Source: Ficedula albicollis (taxonomy: Eukaryota; Chordata; Aves; Passeriformes; Muscicapidae). Taken from it: DNA of 64,000 nt. The translations under genes were made by a program, and so were the position numbers. Positions 41,501 to 56,800 of this stretch are shown one piece after another (the first letter of the stretch is position 1; each line of letters starts with the position of its first letter). Location of the stretch: NCBI RefSeq assembly GCF_000247815.1, contig NC_021677.1, positions 41,995,358 through 42,059,357 on the forward strand, in the 5' to 3' direction. The notes below the pieces were generated by a model. It was not told the DNA's origin and did no database searches. It saw nothing but the letters and a program-made list of their open reading frames with translations.

Positions 41501-43095
41501 GCCTGCTCAAAATGCTTCCCCACCAGCTATTGCCTGGGCTTCTCGAGAACAGGAGATGTTTCTGTGCTGAAGAAATACATGTGCTGCATCAGTTAAATAA
41601 TCCTGGTAACAGGGCAGATGGGGTATGACACACTTCACTGAAGAGCTCAACAGCTTGAAGCAGTTTTCTGAGAAAAAAGAAGCAATATTATCTGGGCCAA
41701 TCTGACTGGCCTGTAGTTCTTAAAGAGAAAAGCCAGATGTTTTTAACTGGGGGAAAGAGAAATAAAAGATGTTTTCACTAGTAAGCTGTCACCTGATCTC
41801 AGAAGGTAACAGGCACAAAAAGAATCATATTGAGAGAAGACAGATCCTTGTGACGTTTTCAAATACTTTGAATTTTCCGGAAGAGCCATAATGCTGTAAT
41901 CCTTTACCAAATACAGGATTCCTGCAAGCTCTAGAAAGGCTGAAACGTTAACAACTTCCTTGGTTAATTCTAATGCCTCTAACAATTTCATATGGGTCAG
42001 GTTTTGTGTTCCATTAGCAACAGCAAAATAACAGTCCAAAAAGATAGAAAAATAAATAGCTTAACAGAACACAAAAAAGAAAAGACTAAGCATTGAAATA
42101 ATGAAAAATTAGGCAAAGTTTCATTTTAACTATATCCCTCACTTCTTTTTTTTTACAGACACTTATAAGTAGAAAATCCCGGTTAACAACACTAACGGAT
42201 ATGTGCCATCCTTTTGCGAGGTGACAAAACAGAAGACGAGTTTTAAGGATAATTTCTTCATCACTGAAGACATGGTAAACTTCTATAATGGTTACTTCTT
42301 TCAGCTGTGCTAATGATTGTATTCCCCGACCCACTGTAATAGCTGAACTCGTCCTGATGACTAAGACAAGCACTTATTATACAGGAGTGAGAAAGGACAA
42401 AAAACTTGACTGGGGGGAAGGCAGCATAGCAAAGAGAAACAGATTCCAGCCCACCCAGGTGCTTCAGGGTAAGACAAGGGCTAGCAGGCCCAGGAAACAG
42501 TGTCAGTTCCGAGAGTGAAACTTGGGGGTTTTATGTTCAGAAGTTCTGCTGCTTAAGTATCTATCCCGTGGTGTTATTAGAGGCTTTGAAGATCTCCTAC
42601 TGCTATGGCTCCCTACTGTGTAGGGAGCTAATTAAGCATTATGGAAGTAAACATAAGCAAAAGCAGTAAATCTGTGACCCGGGCAGCGTCTCAGGGGCAC
42701 TCTGGGCGAGCCCGACCCTGGGCCCGCGGGCAGAGCGGCTCCGGGCCCTTCCCAGCTGCTCCTCTCGGGTTACACCCTCACTTTTAAAACATCACAGGGA
42801 GCCGTAGGACGCTCAGCGCTCGAGTGCAGCATCCCCTAGCCGGAAACAGGGCAGCACTAGGGATTCGAAAGGAAACAGCAGGTGGAGAGAACGGGCTGCA
42901 GCGACACCGCCAGAGCCCCGCACTGAGACACCGCGCGGAGGCGGGGCGCGGGCAGAAGCAGCCCAGCATTACCTGGCCCCCCGGCGCGGAGAAGTCCACC
43001 ACACCCCGCAGGTCGGACGCGTCGCGCTGCCGATAGAAGCGAAAGAGCCGGCGGAACGCATCCTCCCCGCCCTCACGGGTCAGGGCCGCCGCCAT
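29154..43095 (-). CDS. ALKBH1: ALKBH1, Fe(II)/2-oxoglutarate dioxygenase (AlkB homolog 1), complete gene
   Basis: ALKBH1 is an AlkB-family dioxygenase acting in mitochondria and nucleus on methylated nucleic acids, including tRNA m1A and m5C oxidation. Six coding exons join in phase: 43095-42973, 40319-40211, 35779-35617, 32121-32031, one copy of exon 5 (30992-30799 or 30289-30096), and 29574-29154. They give 366 residues, against 389 in human. All splice sites are GT-AG. The start ATG at 43095 has a good context (gaaATGgcg) and begins [20 protein letters not shown]. Iron ligands H211, D213 (HVD) and H267 (YHAVPRV) are present. So are the 2-oxoglutarate residues N200 and Y202 (NYY) and the arginines R318 and R324. 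The gene shares its promoter with SLIRP, with 87 bp between ATGs. Exon 5 is duplicated, and including both copies would shift the frame (194 nt). Confidence 0.96.
30096..30289 (-). CDS. ALKBH1: ALKBH1 exon 5, copy A (downstream copy)
   Basis: It has intact splice sites: acceptor ctccttccag before AAGTACTCA, and donor GTGAGTC after CATTCAG. It encodes [16 protein letters not shown] through NYY and the iron-binding [12 protein letters not shown]. It is 194 nt, phase 0 in and phase 2 out. Only one of the two copies can be used in a functional mRNA. Confidence 0.85.
30355..30588. repeat. Nested tandem duplication, 2 x 117 bp
   Basis: Copies begin gaaacaaacattgaaaaaga at 30355 and 30472. The first copy matches the single copy downstream (near 31058-31174) more closely (aggcggcactacag) than the second does (aggtggaaccacag). 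It lies within ALKBH1 intron 4, upstream of exon 5 copy A. Confidence 0.92.
30799..30992 (-). CDS. ALKBH1: ALKBH1 exon 5, copy B (upstream copy)
   Basis: Same sequence and same intact splice sites as copy A, 703 bp away. It comes first in the direction of transcription. Joined to exons 4 and 6 it preserves the frame. Joined to copy A it does not, because 194 is not a multiple of three. Confidence 0.85.
32031..32121 (-). CDS. ALKBH1: ALKBH1 exon 4
   Basis: It is 91 nt, with acceptor tgtctttgtag and donor GTATTAAG. The translation [17 protein letters not shown] then [14 protein letters not shown] matches the conserved substrate-recognition lead-in to the catalytic core. Confidence 0.96.
35617..35779 (-). 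CDS. ALKBH1: ALKBH1 exon 3
   Basis: It is 163 nt, with acceptor tctctggtcag and donor GTGGGT. It encodes [20 protein letters not shown], then [19 protein letters not shown] and a Gln/Glu-rich helix ending in a split arginine codon. It matches vertebrate ALKBH1 closely. Confidence 0.96.
35921..36052. repeat. Tandem duplication, 2 x 66 bp
   Basis: Copies start gctgatgaaaacaattatag at 35921 and 35987, with two small differences (aaaaattactgg versus aaaacttactgt). It lies in ALKBH1 intron 2, about 140 bp upstream of exon 3. Confidence 0.9.
37104..37233. repeat. Tandem duplication, 2 x 65 bp
   Basis: Copies begin acagaacaataatattgccc at 37104 and 37169, differing at a few bases (agctttttatg versus ggttttgatg). 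It is in ALKBH1 intron 2. Confidence 0.9.
37831..37978. repeat. Tandem duplication, 2 x 71-74 bp
   Basis: Copies begin taatgaaagtggtctccaac at 37831 and 37902. They differ by one substitution (ggacgg versus ggaagg) and a three-base insertion (aacaagaa versus aacaacaagaa). It is in ALKBH1 intron 2. Confidence 0.9.
38700..39712 (+). mobile_element. CR1 LINE, sense, RT-domain remnant plus 3' region
   Basis: About 1 kb of sense-strand CR1. Near 38716 the translation reads [17 protein letters not shown], a decayed version of the CR1 reverse-transcriptase motif around NYRPVSLTSVPGKIME. Further on are remnants such as gatcctggggcaaagac and ggagatttccaaaatttacc, and the 3' phrase gtgttggcctagacctctgg. 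Stop codons and frameshifts break it throughout. It is inserted in ALKBH1 intron 2, antisense to that gene. Confidence 0.85.
40211..40319 (-). CDS. ALKBH1: ALKBH1 exon 2
   Basis: It is 109 nt, with acceptor tcttttgccag and donor GTAGGTAC. The translation [20 protein letters not shown] then [16 protein letters not shown] matches vertebrate ALKBH1. It ends with the first base of a split glycine codon. Confidence 0.97.
42973..43095 (-). CDS. ALKBH1: ALKBH1 exon 1 (start codon exon)
   Basis: 123 nt coding, 41 residues from [20 protein letters not shown] to [10 protein letters not shown], donor GTAATG. The human equivalent is somewhat longer at the N-terminus, so this start is the natural one but leaves a shorter leader. 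The upstream sequence runs almost at once into the C homopolymer. Confidence 0.93.
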
Positions 43096-43112
43096 TTCGG
43101 GCCGGCCGGGGC

Positions 43113-43114
<2 letters not shown>

Positions 43115-43179
<65 letters not shown>
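43115..43179. repeat. 65-base homopolymer C run in the ALKBH1-SLIRP promoter
   Basis: 65 consecutive C lie between the two divergent start codons, ending 3 bases before the SLIRP ATG (43183). It is probably an artefact masking GC-rich promoter sequence. Confidence 0.93.
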
Positions 43180-43180
<1 letters not shown>

Positions 43181-43182
43181 AC

Positions 43183-47115
<3,933 letters not shown>

Positions 47116-47134
47116 GTGAGTGGTGAAAGGAGGC

Positions 47135-47168
47135 TTTATTTTACTAAATGTAAAGAAACTAAAATAAA
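47135..47168. terminator. Interleaved convergent poly(A) signals of SLIRP and SNW1
   Basis: On the plus strand AATAAA at 47163-47168 lies 48 nt after the SLIRP stop. On the minus strand AATAAA at 47140-47135 is the only canonical signal I see between the SNW1 stop (47669) and SLIRP. If both are used, cleavage occurs beyond the opposing signal in each direction. The two mRNAs would then overlap by several tens of bases, with the SNW1 3' end reaching the SLIRP stop codon. Confidence 0.7.
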
Positions 47169-47668
47169 GATTACTGAGAAACTATGAATGAGTACTTGCT
47201 TTAAAACAGAATCCAGCTGTTTCCCCTCCCTTGTTGAACTACACTGTACAGCCACACTAAAACACTGAATCATTAATATCCCAGCATCTCTTTATAGCAT
47301 ATGATGATCATTATATACAGCAGGAAAGCTTTTAACACATCAAGTCAAAGCTTTAGCTACCTACAAAAATTAAAGCTGTAGGAAGGGGGCTACATTCTTA
47401 CCCTGAGATGCTGGGCAATGGGAAATCAGCCAAGTCGGAGAACTTGCTAAAGAACAATTAATTCCCTTATGAAATGTTTCAAAGTGATCTCCATGTCTTC
47501 TCTCTCCTCGGATAGCTGAAGAATTAGTACGTGTATATATCCACACGGCCAGAGTTGTGAACTGTTGTGTTACAATGCCATCCTCCTGTACACCCAATAT
47601 TAAAAATCGTTTTTGCATGAAGTCCAAGATTGCAGTCCATTTCCCTACCTCTCAGTGAGCAGAGGCAT

Positions 47669-47873
47669 TCAGTCCTTCCTCCTCTTTTTGCTCTCATGCT
47701 CATGTTCCTTAGGGCGGCTGCTGTCTGATGGCCGTTTAGAACCACCATGCTGCTTAGCTTCTTCCAGAAACTTGTCCAAACCAAATGGATCCTCCTCAAA
47801 TTGAACTGGTCCATCCCTGCCCCTGCCTCTGGTGTTACGGTCCGAGTTGGAAAACTCTTTGTCAGGAACAAAC
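47669..47873 (-). CDS. SNW1: SNW1 exon 14 (stop codon exon)
   Basis: Acceptor cttgtcctgcag. It encodes [20 protein letters not shown], then [20 protein letters not shown] and [20 protein letters not shown], ending in TGA at 47671-47669. Confidence 0.97.
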
Positions 47874-50800
47874 CTGCAGGACAAGATGATACTCAGTTGA
47901 CTATCTTCAGAGTACTAATTTAAAATATTTCTTAAATTTATTTCCTCACCTGTTGGTCTTTATTCGAGCCTCTAGATCATCACCATACATGTCCTTATCC
48001 ACATTTTTACTTGGCCTGTAGATATTTTGGGCCATATCCTTGCCACTTCTCCAAGGCTGGTCATAAACATTATAAATTTCATCTTCTCCTCCAGCAAAGC
48101 CACTGTCCATCCCCTGTGAAGAACAGCAGAACAGCACAAGTTAATTGACAAAATGTCACCTAACTTTTTTTAGCAACACAATACACTGATGATGTTACAC
48201 AGTTACACAAAGATGACACAGTGTGATTTACGATTGATTTCAAATGAGTCCAAGCACTTAATGAGGACATGAGTAGGTTTCGGTCTGGGATTAAGTCCAG
48301 AGAACACGACACTACAAGCCTCAGTCCTGCTCTTCAAGATAGCAACAGGAAGGATTACAGGCTATCCACATTTCAAAATAATGGATCATTTCAGTCTGCC
48401 CTGCAAGTACAGCTGTCTGTAATAGTTAAGTACAACCATACAGAAATGTGCATTATTCAGAATTTCTGGAAAACATGATTTAAGCTGACTGATCCAAATC
48501 ACACAGGGGCTTATAAAAACTCTGAAAGTAGAAGTGTCTGCTTTTTCATTTTTGGTTCATCAGCTTTCCCTTCTTGCCTGCAAGTCTTTCATTGGAGACA
48601 TGAAAAAGAGTGATTGACAAACTGCAGGTCTATTGAGGGATTTGCTGAAGCCAAATCTATTTTATCATCTCTGAATAGTATAAAATTCAGGGAAAATAAA
48701 TGTTGCTGTTAACTGTTTATATCTTCACAGTATTAACACAAGCAGTAATGGGAATAGAAAGTATTTACTTGCTGTCTCTGAAAGCAGATTTCCTATTCAG
48801 TCAGTACTTTTGTACAAGAGAAGAAAATGAGGTCACTGCAGCTTGAAGGCAAAATAGTTTTCCTCCCCACTCCCAAGTGAGAAAAATCACAACAAAAACA
48901 CTTTAATCCAGCTACACACTTAGAATATTCAATTTTTTTTTTCTGCATAGGCTCTGGATAAAGGAAATCAGTAGTTTCCTTATCACTTATGCAAAGAATT
49001 TTATTTTTTAAGGTATCACACCAACCATGAGAACAGGCTCCCTTTAGTATTCTAGCTTTACCCACAAAGGAAGGATGAGCATGTTCTCATAGAAAGCTGC
49101 ACAGCTGTGAAATGGTATTTTACCTTGCTCTGGTTGAACAGCCTCTGGTCATATTGGATTTCATTGGATGGCCTGGGGTTGGGCACCCCCAGGGCAATAA
49201 CTTCACTGATATCTCTGTTCTCATTTCTTTGCAGCTTTGACCTGAATTAAAAATTTGAAAGTTTTATGAGGTCAGTAAACCATAGTTGTTGACATGCTCA
49301 ATTGCAACCTGATCGTGTATTCCTTGCTAACGATTTGCCTCAGGAGCCAGATTTTGACTGTTGTTTTTCCTTACTAGGTAACATTTAAAATTTGTCTCCT
49401 GGCAAAGGAAACATTTGGAAAAGTTATGTTCAGCTGGGCATGACATTTAAATTTGCTTTCCACTATCTGCAATTCACATCAAGCTGACTTGGTCTAAAAT
49501 GTCATATTTATTTTTTTGCAAGAATCAGTGTAATTATATTCAGGAAAGGCCGAGCAATCCAATTTCAACTTATTAGAGATTTTAAGCATCCAGAAACCAT
49601 TTGCACTCAGAAATCTCAGTGGCTTCAGCTAATAAGATACTTCAGCCTACCTTCATAAATCTAAGATTGCTTAAAATTAACAGCTTCAAGAAACAAAGCC
49701 ACTATTTATAACTCTGGTCTCACCAAAATTACAAGATTCAGGTTTCAATCTTTGCTGTCAACGTGTTAATTAAACCTGAACATACTGAAGTCCTGGTAAA
49801 GAAAAACCCACCCAAAACCAACACAGCACACCCCTCTCTCCCATTCATGTGGAATATTCTATGTTTTGAAAACAGTACTGCAGTATTTTAACACAGTAAT
49901 GTCTTTTCATCAGAACGAGCTGTGCTTCATACCAGTGACTATCTCCACAAGATACAAATTCAGGCACTTACATCAAGAAAAGGAAAGCCCAGTAACAGGT
50001 GCCCCTACTGGGGAAGCCAGTGCCAGTGCAGGAATAAACCAGGGTTTTTTGCGACTCACCTTTTATCAGGGGCTGCCCGGGAAAGATTTCTGTCATGCTG
50101 TCTCTCTTTGCGCCTGTCATGTCTGATCTCGTCTCTTTCTCTAGCTTCTCCATCCTCTGAACAAGTAAAATATTACTCGTTATAGACAAATACTTGAAGT
50201 TGAATAAATTATGCCACAGACACTGGCACAGTAATTCAATTCAGTATTCTTTTTACAGAAGTGTAGTGAACCTCAGCACTATTTAAAATGTCACACTTTA
50301 AATAAACTGAACACACAAACACTACAACTTTCTTATGCACCAAGCAAATGACTGTCCTTGGTAAGTCAAAGCAGATATATCTTAATAACTATGTTCTTCC
50401 AACTTCCAAGAGCTTAGAATAATTGTCCGTCTAGGAATTAATATCCTAAAACATTTACAGATCATTATATCATAATTCTAAGCGTAAAAATATCATTGAA
50501 TTATGCAGGGATTTAAGTGTTTTGAAGAACATTCAGTGATGCAATATGAATCAGAATATCACTCAGGTTGGGAGGGAGTCAAATTCACAACCTCCTGCTA
50601 TCAATGCTGAATTCAAACCAGGTTGGTCAGGGCTTTTTCCCACTAAAGTGAGGAAAACCTGCAAGGATAGACTGACAGATTTCCTAGGCAACCTGTTCCA
50701 CTGATGTTTTGTCCTCATGGTGAAAATTTTTTTCCTGACACATAGTTGAAACCTCCTGCTTCAACTGTTGACCACTGTCTCACTCTTGCACCATGCAACT

Positions 50801-53800
50801 TGGTGAAGAGCTGAGATAATCATTTAGGAATCATTGTGGAAGGACCTTGTGGGTAATCTTCCCATTATCTGGCCCCAATGGCACATCATCTCCTAGCAGA
50901 ACAAGCCTTATTCTCTCAGCATCTCCTGAACAGGCAGTTACTCAAGCCCCATGACCATTCTGATGGCCTTCCACTGTGTTGACTCCCATTTATCAATGTC
51001 TTTCTTGTACCTGGAGGCCCATAACTGCACAAAGTATTCCAGATGCAGTCTAAAATTATTACTTCCCTTGACTTACTGGTTACACTCCTGCAGATGCAGC
51101 TTTGTATGCCCTTAGCGTTTCTGCTGCCAGGGCACACTGCTGGCTTATATTCAGCACATTGTCCACTACAACTCCTGGGTCCTTTCCAATAGAGTGGCTC
51201 TCCAGCTGGCCAGCCCCCAGCCTGCTGGTAAGAGGCTAGCACATCCCAGCTGCAGGATTTAGCATTATATGATCATATCCCTCCACCTTCTGGAGAGATT
51301 GTAACTGCTCTCTAAGTTCATCATCCTGATCTTTGAAGTGTAATTTCAACCAGAACGTAAGACTTGTCACAATGGAGACAATTTAGTTAAGATGGCAGGG
51401 TTTATTGGGGCCTACTGGCCAACAAAATTGCAGGTCTGCAAGATCAGTTACAACAGTGTAAGAGCCAGAATATTGCATTTACCACCTTGGAAAACTTAAA
51501 GATTGTTCAGTTCTTCTAGACAAAGCTGCTCTTCATCTGCAATAAGCTTAAAAAATAGTTTAGAACTGTCCATGAAAGCCATCACTTGCACTGATGCATT
51601 ATTAACTCCAAAATTCTCAAGTGTCCTAAACCTGTATATACCAATACTGACGTGAGGTTCAAACCTGCATCCCATCAAACCAGCCAGCGAATTAACCAAT
51701 AAAGACATGAACTGATGTCATACTTAGAAATTTAGCTGGTATTTAGATATTTTAAGTTCTCAGATTATTGCTCCAAACCCACACTTCAGAGTGTAAAAAA
51801 AAAGCCATAGCGTCTAAATAACAAAGAGCTGTACCTTTTTCAACGTGGGTTTTGATCCCTGCTCTTCTCTCCCTGGCTTTCTGAGCCATTTCTCGGAGCT
51901 TTTCCTCGTGTTTCTCCTTTTCTTTCTGAGCCATCTTCCTCTCCACCTGGGCACGCATCTCTACTGCCTCACGAGCCTGCACAAATAAGACACGGTTAAA
52001 AATACAGAAAGTGTAGCACCTGGGATACGAGCAGATCTGTCATGGAGTTAGCCAGTAAACAGGACAGAAATGAAGTCAAAATAGGAAGCTTAAAGCCCAT
52101 CAGCCACAGCAGTTAGAGCTGAGAAACAAGACCCATGACTTCCAATAACTTAACCCACGCTGAGCCCATGATTCAGAGATAGGGGGGATAAGGCCTTAAG
52201 TCTTGAGTAAGCAAAGAAGCAGGACAAATCAAAAAGCCATAGCCTATTCACAGCTGATTTTCTGAAGGAAATTAACATACAAAGATGGCAAAACTATATG
52301 GAACAAAGCAGTTTAAAGAACTACCTTTCTGTCAGCAATATAGAGCGCCTCAGCAAGTTTGGCAAAGTTTTCATTAATATGAACAGTCTGCAGTCCTCTG
52401 CCATCTGCAGCCAGACGCTTATCTAATGGAATGGTGTAACCCTACAGTGGAAACAGAGAGACAGTTAATCATAGAAACAGTATTTGCAATAACAAGCATT
52501 ATTATATTTGTTATGTAAGAATACAAAAACACATACAAAATTCACAGCCCATCATTATTATGCCTCAATGGATTTCCTTTTCATATGTACTTCAAATTCT
52601 TGCCAGGTAATACAAAGCTTCACTCCAATTCCACCCTCTCACCAAATCTGAATCACAGCTTCCCTTCAAGGTTCATCTTAGGACAAAAGACAGCTTTCAA
52701 GCAATAAAGTCCACTTTTTGCTTTGTGTTAAGAACTACGGATAATAGCTTCTCCAGTCTCTAAGCTGTTTTACCATACTGTGCTTAAAAATTGTTTTACC
52801 TGAACTGTTTCCATACCTGTTAAGGGATTAGCTGATTCAAAATGAGAAAGAAAGGGACAAGGCAGCCAGCAAAAGTAAAATACACTAAATGCCAATTTGG
52901 TTTTCCAAAGCTCAAATTCAAAATTATTTATAGATTATATTTTAAGATTCTTTTAGTGAGCTCTACAAAATTTTTACTTTGGTTTTAGCATCTGTAACCT
53001 AAAATCTGATCTCCTAATTAGCATCAGACCCAGTTAGACAGCTGTGTTGGGGTAGGAAAAAAAAGTAACATCCAAACATGCAGCTTTTCCTTCCTCCAAT
53101 CGAAGAGGCTGTCTCAGGACAACAGTTTAGTATGTTTCAGAATGATTAGACCAGTTACTGCAGCAAATAAGTTCTCTCCTCTCTAGAACATAAACTTAAT
53201 GACTGATAAAAATCAAAGCGACAGGACATACCCACTCAAACAAGGAACAAAAATAGCTAGCTGACCACTGATAAAAACTGGTTAATGAAAGAATGCAACA
53301 AGGAAAACTTTCCAGAAATACGGACTGCAGAATTAAAAATAAACATGCTTGGGTCTCTGATACTCTGCTCTTTTTCAGTTTAGATAGCTTTACTGTGCAA
53401 CCTTGAGAGATTTTTGACTTTGGACTGCACTATTATGGGGATTTTAACTGATAAAATTTTTTCCTCTGAAAATTTATAGTCTCTGCCATGAAGTAACATA
53501 TTCACCCTCCATTCTATACTCTCAATTGGACAACCCTTACATGCCAAACTGAAGAAAAATTAACTGTATAATCGTGTTCTCCATGCTGGAAGCAGCCAGT
53601 TTACCTAATTCTACATGTTTAAAATCATTACTATTCGAGCTTAAATAATTCACAGAAGTTTCCCATCAGGGTGCAACTTAAGAAAAATAAATTTATGACA
53701 ACTTAATTACCTTTGCATTTTTCCAGTTTGAAATGCACGGAGGAATTTTCCACTCTTGCTGCTCTTTCACAGTCATCTGATTTAAGAGAAGAAGCAAAGT

Positions 53801-56800
53801 CATCTTCAGATTTATAGTAAAAGGAAATAGTGTTTTCTTTCTCAAAGGCAGCTATTCAAATGAAACTACTGAAATAAGTTAGAGTAGAAAGTTCAGAACT
53901 CCACAACAAAACCCCAATTCCTCTTAGCAGCAGTAAGATTACAGAATCAAGGAATGGTTTGATTGGAAGGGACCTTAGAAATTAGCTGGTTCCAAACCCT
54001 CTGCCATGGGATTTATCTTTGCCAACACTGAATAAAGTCCCGACAGCTCTTCAGCATACTCTTAAGCTTTCATCGCACAGGCTGTAACTCAGAAGCAGCT
54101 TGCTAACATCTGCACATTTAGCAGCTGTTCAAGTTATACCAAACTGATGGACCACCACTACACTCATCTCTCAGAAGGACTCTTAAGCTTTCATCGCACA
54201 GGCTGTAACTCAGAAGCAGCTTGCTAACATCTGCACATTTAGCAGCTGTTCAAGTTATACCAAACTGATGAACCACCACTACATTCATCTCTCAGAAGAT
54301 TTCATCGCACAGGCTGTAACTCAGAAGCAGCTTGCTAACATCTGCACATTTAGCAGCTGTTCAAGTTATACCAAACTGATGGACCACCACTACACTCATC
54401 TCTCAGAAGGAGCTAACCCTTAATGACACAAGTTAGTGTTATAAAGGAATAGCTTAACAGTGTTGTTTAAAAGCAACATAAGAGTACCCAGGCTAAAGCC
54501 TTGGTCAACTCATTCATGCCATGAACAAATTCAGCAATGCAGCCCTACATAAAATATATGAGACATCTACTCAACCTTTGACATGATAATTGAAAAGACA
54601 GCTACTTTCAGAACTGCCTAAATGAAAAAAAGAAAAAAAAAACCAACAAAAAGACTGCACTGGGCACCAAATTTATCACTTAACATTACATCAAAAGATC
54701 AATAAGGAGAAAGTACACAGAAATGAACTAGATCAAAGAAGAATTTGTGGACCCACCTAAGCATTCAAAACTGAGAACAGCTATGGCATTTCATACCTTT
54801 CTACTTGGAGAGTGCATTACAGGTGCTGGAGGAGATGGTGGTCCTCGTGGAATCTTCTTGTTAATTCTGAGCAATTAAGAAAACAATTACAATTACAATC
54901 AGCATGTTGCACAGAAACACACTTCAGAATCTTCTATTTGCAATGAACAAGCTGTGAATACTTACTTGAATCTTGGAGGCTCCATAGGGTCCTTCTGCAT
55001 TTCCACCATCCGAATAACTCTCTGTTTTGCTCCAGAGTTGAATGCAACTCCTTGCTGAGATGGTGTGTACCTGAATAAAACAGAGTGCTCAGCTCTCTGC
55101 ACACAGTTACATGTTCCTTTCCCACCTCCATCTTTACTCAGTTCACTGCTCTAGCTGTGGTTCCAATTTATCCACAATAGTTTAAGTCTACCCCACTATG
55201 AATGTCAGCAGCAGGTAATGGCACAGGTGATACTGCACTGAGTGCAGACTCAGTTACACCAGACAGAATGTAACCTCTCTCAGGTCTATATTCTCCTGTT
55301 TCAACCTTGATTCTGAAACAGAAGAAAAACAAGTACAGTACACATAGCTTGTCACAATACTCCCTACCTATATCTGTGAAGCCCTGGTGTCTTCTTACTG
55401 TTCATTAAGAACTGCATCACACACTTTTTTTTCAGAATTAACCTCAAGCCAAGTGCAACTCTGCCATGAAATTTTTCCGTGTTTGAACAGGAAATCATCA
55501 TAAATAAGTATGAGCCTCCTCACAATTCCAATTGTTTCCAACTACTCATTTTCTGTGAATGAAGAACTTTGCTACATATCTTCCTGTGGCCAACTACTCA
55601 TTTTCTGTGAATGAAGAACTTTGCTACATATCTTCTTGTGGCTTGAAACTTGCAGTAAATACTTTGCTTTCAGGGCAGCATGATTAATAATGATCCCTGG
55701 CAAACTTGAAACTTGCAGTAAATACTTTGCTTTCAGAGCAGCATGATTAATAGTGATCCCTGGCAATTCTGTTTTTTGTTGCTAAAACAATAACCCCTCC
55801 AAAGTGCCATAACTCCATAATCCATTTTGTATATCACATTATCTTACACAAACACCAGCACTACATACCGAATGTACTGTGCAGGAGCTAGTTTGTCAGC
55901 AGCTCGAACTGGCATGGCTGCTGCAACTTTTTGGGAGACTGATTTCTCCAAGGCTGCTCTTGTCTTCTCTGTTATCTGAAGAAAAAATACCACAGTGTAC
56001 ATCTCATCCCATTACAACACATAAAGCATACCACTGCTAACCAGGCACATCAGTGCATATAATACCTCTCTAATTGCCTCCTCATCTGGTCTTTGCAGTT
56101 CAGGATCATCCACATTCATGACCTCTTTTGGCACAAGATCTGTGTACTTGCTGTAAATAACCTGGAAGACATTAGATTTTACTAGTGCTGGTGAACAGGA
56201 ATAAATGTACATATATCAAAGGAAGTGCTTCAGGCTTAGACCATACTTCGGGTACTAATTAAAATTAATATACAACTGTAAATGCATTATGATTACCTGT
56301 TTTTCAATTACTCTCATACAAGACCTGGTTACATACACTCTGGACCTCATTTTACAGATGGACTAATCGAAGAAACAAAGTGATCTGATTAAATATAATT
56401 GTAGAAGTTGCTCTCAGAACTGGCATTAGATAGCAGTTTTCTGCTTCCCCTTCCTTTTTTAGGGAACCCAAACTGATAAAACCCTGCATATTTTTACTTT
56501 TGTTTTCAAGAATTACTCAGTAATTTGATACAAGTATTTTCTAGCATCTGGATTTTAAAATTTCATTATATTTACTATTTTCTTGAAAAAATAAATACTT
56601 GAGAAATCTGGTCTTGACACTTTCCCTTATATAGGTACTTGAGTTTTCATACAACATAAAGCTAGCTGCTGGCAGCTTTAAGTCCCAATTTTTAATACGG
56701 GGAAAGAACATTATTAAATGCATTCAGGGAAAAATGTATTGTATTATATTCATGCTTCACATGTATTCAGCAAAATAGGAAGTTTTAGTTCAAAGAGTTA

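Larger units (their letters stand above)
31225..42972 (-). other. ALKBH1: ALKBH1 introns 1-4, content
   Basis: Apart from exons 2, 3 and 4, this interval holds one long sense-strand CR1 (38.7-39.7 kb) and three tandem duplications (35.9, 37.1 and 37.8 kb). A weak antisense CR1-like scrap near 41690-41725 has the phrase ctgactggcctgtagttct. No other gene is visible. Open frames at 35822-36211 (minus) and 37874-38224 (plus) are by-products of duplicated intron sequence or chance. Confidence 0.75.

Noticed and set aside
41690..41725. Possible antisense CR1 reverse-transcriptase scrap
   Set aside because: Only one short phrase resembles CR1, and the surrounding sequence is not clearly alignable by eye, so it is not listed as an element.
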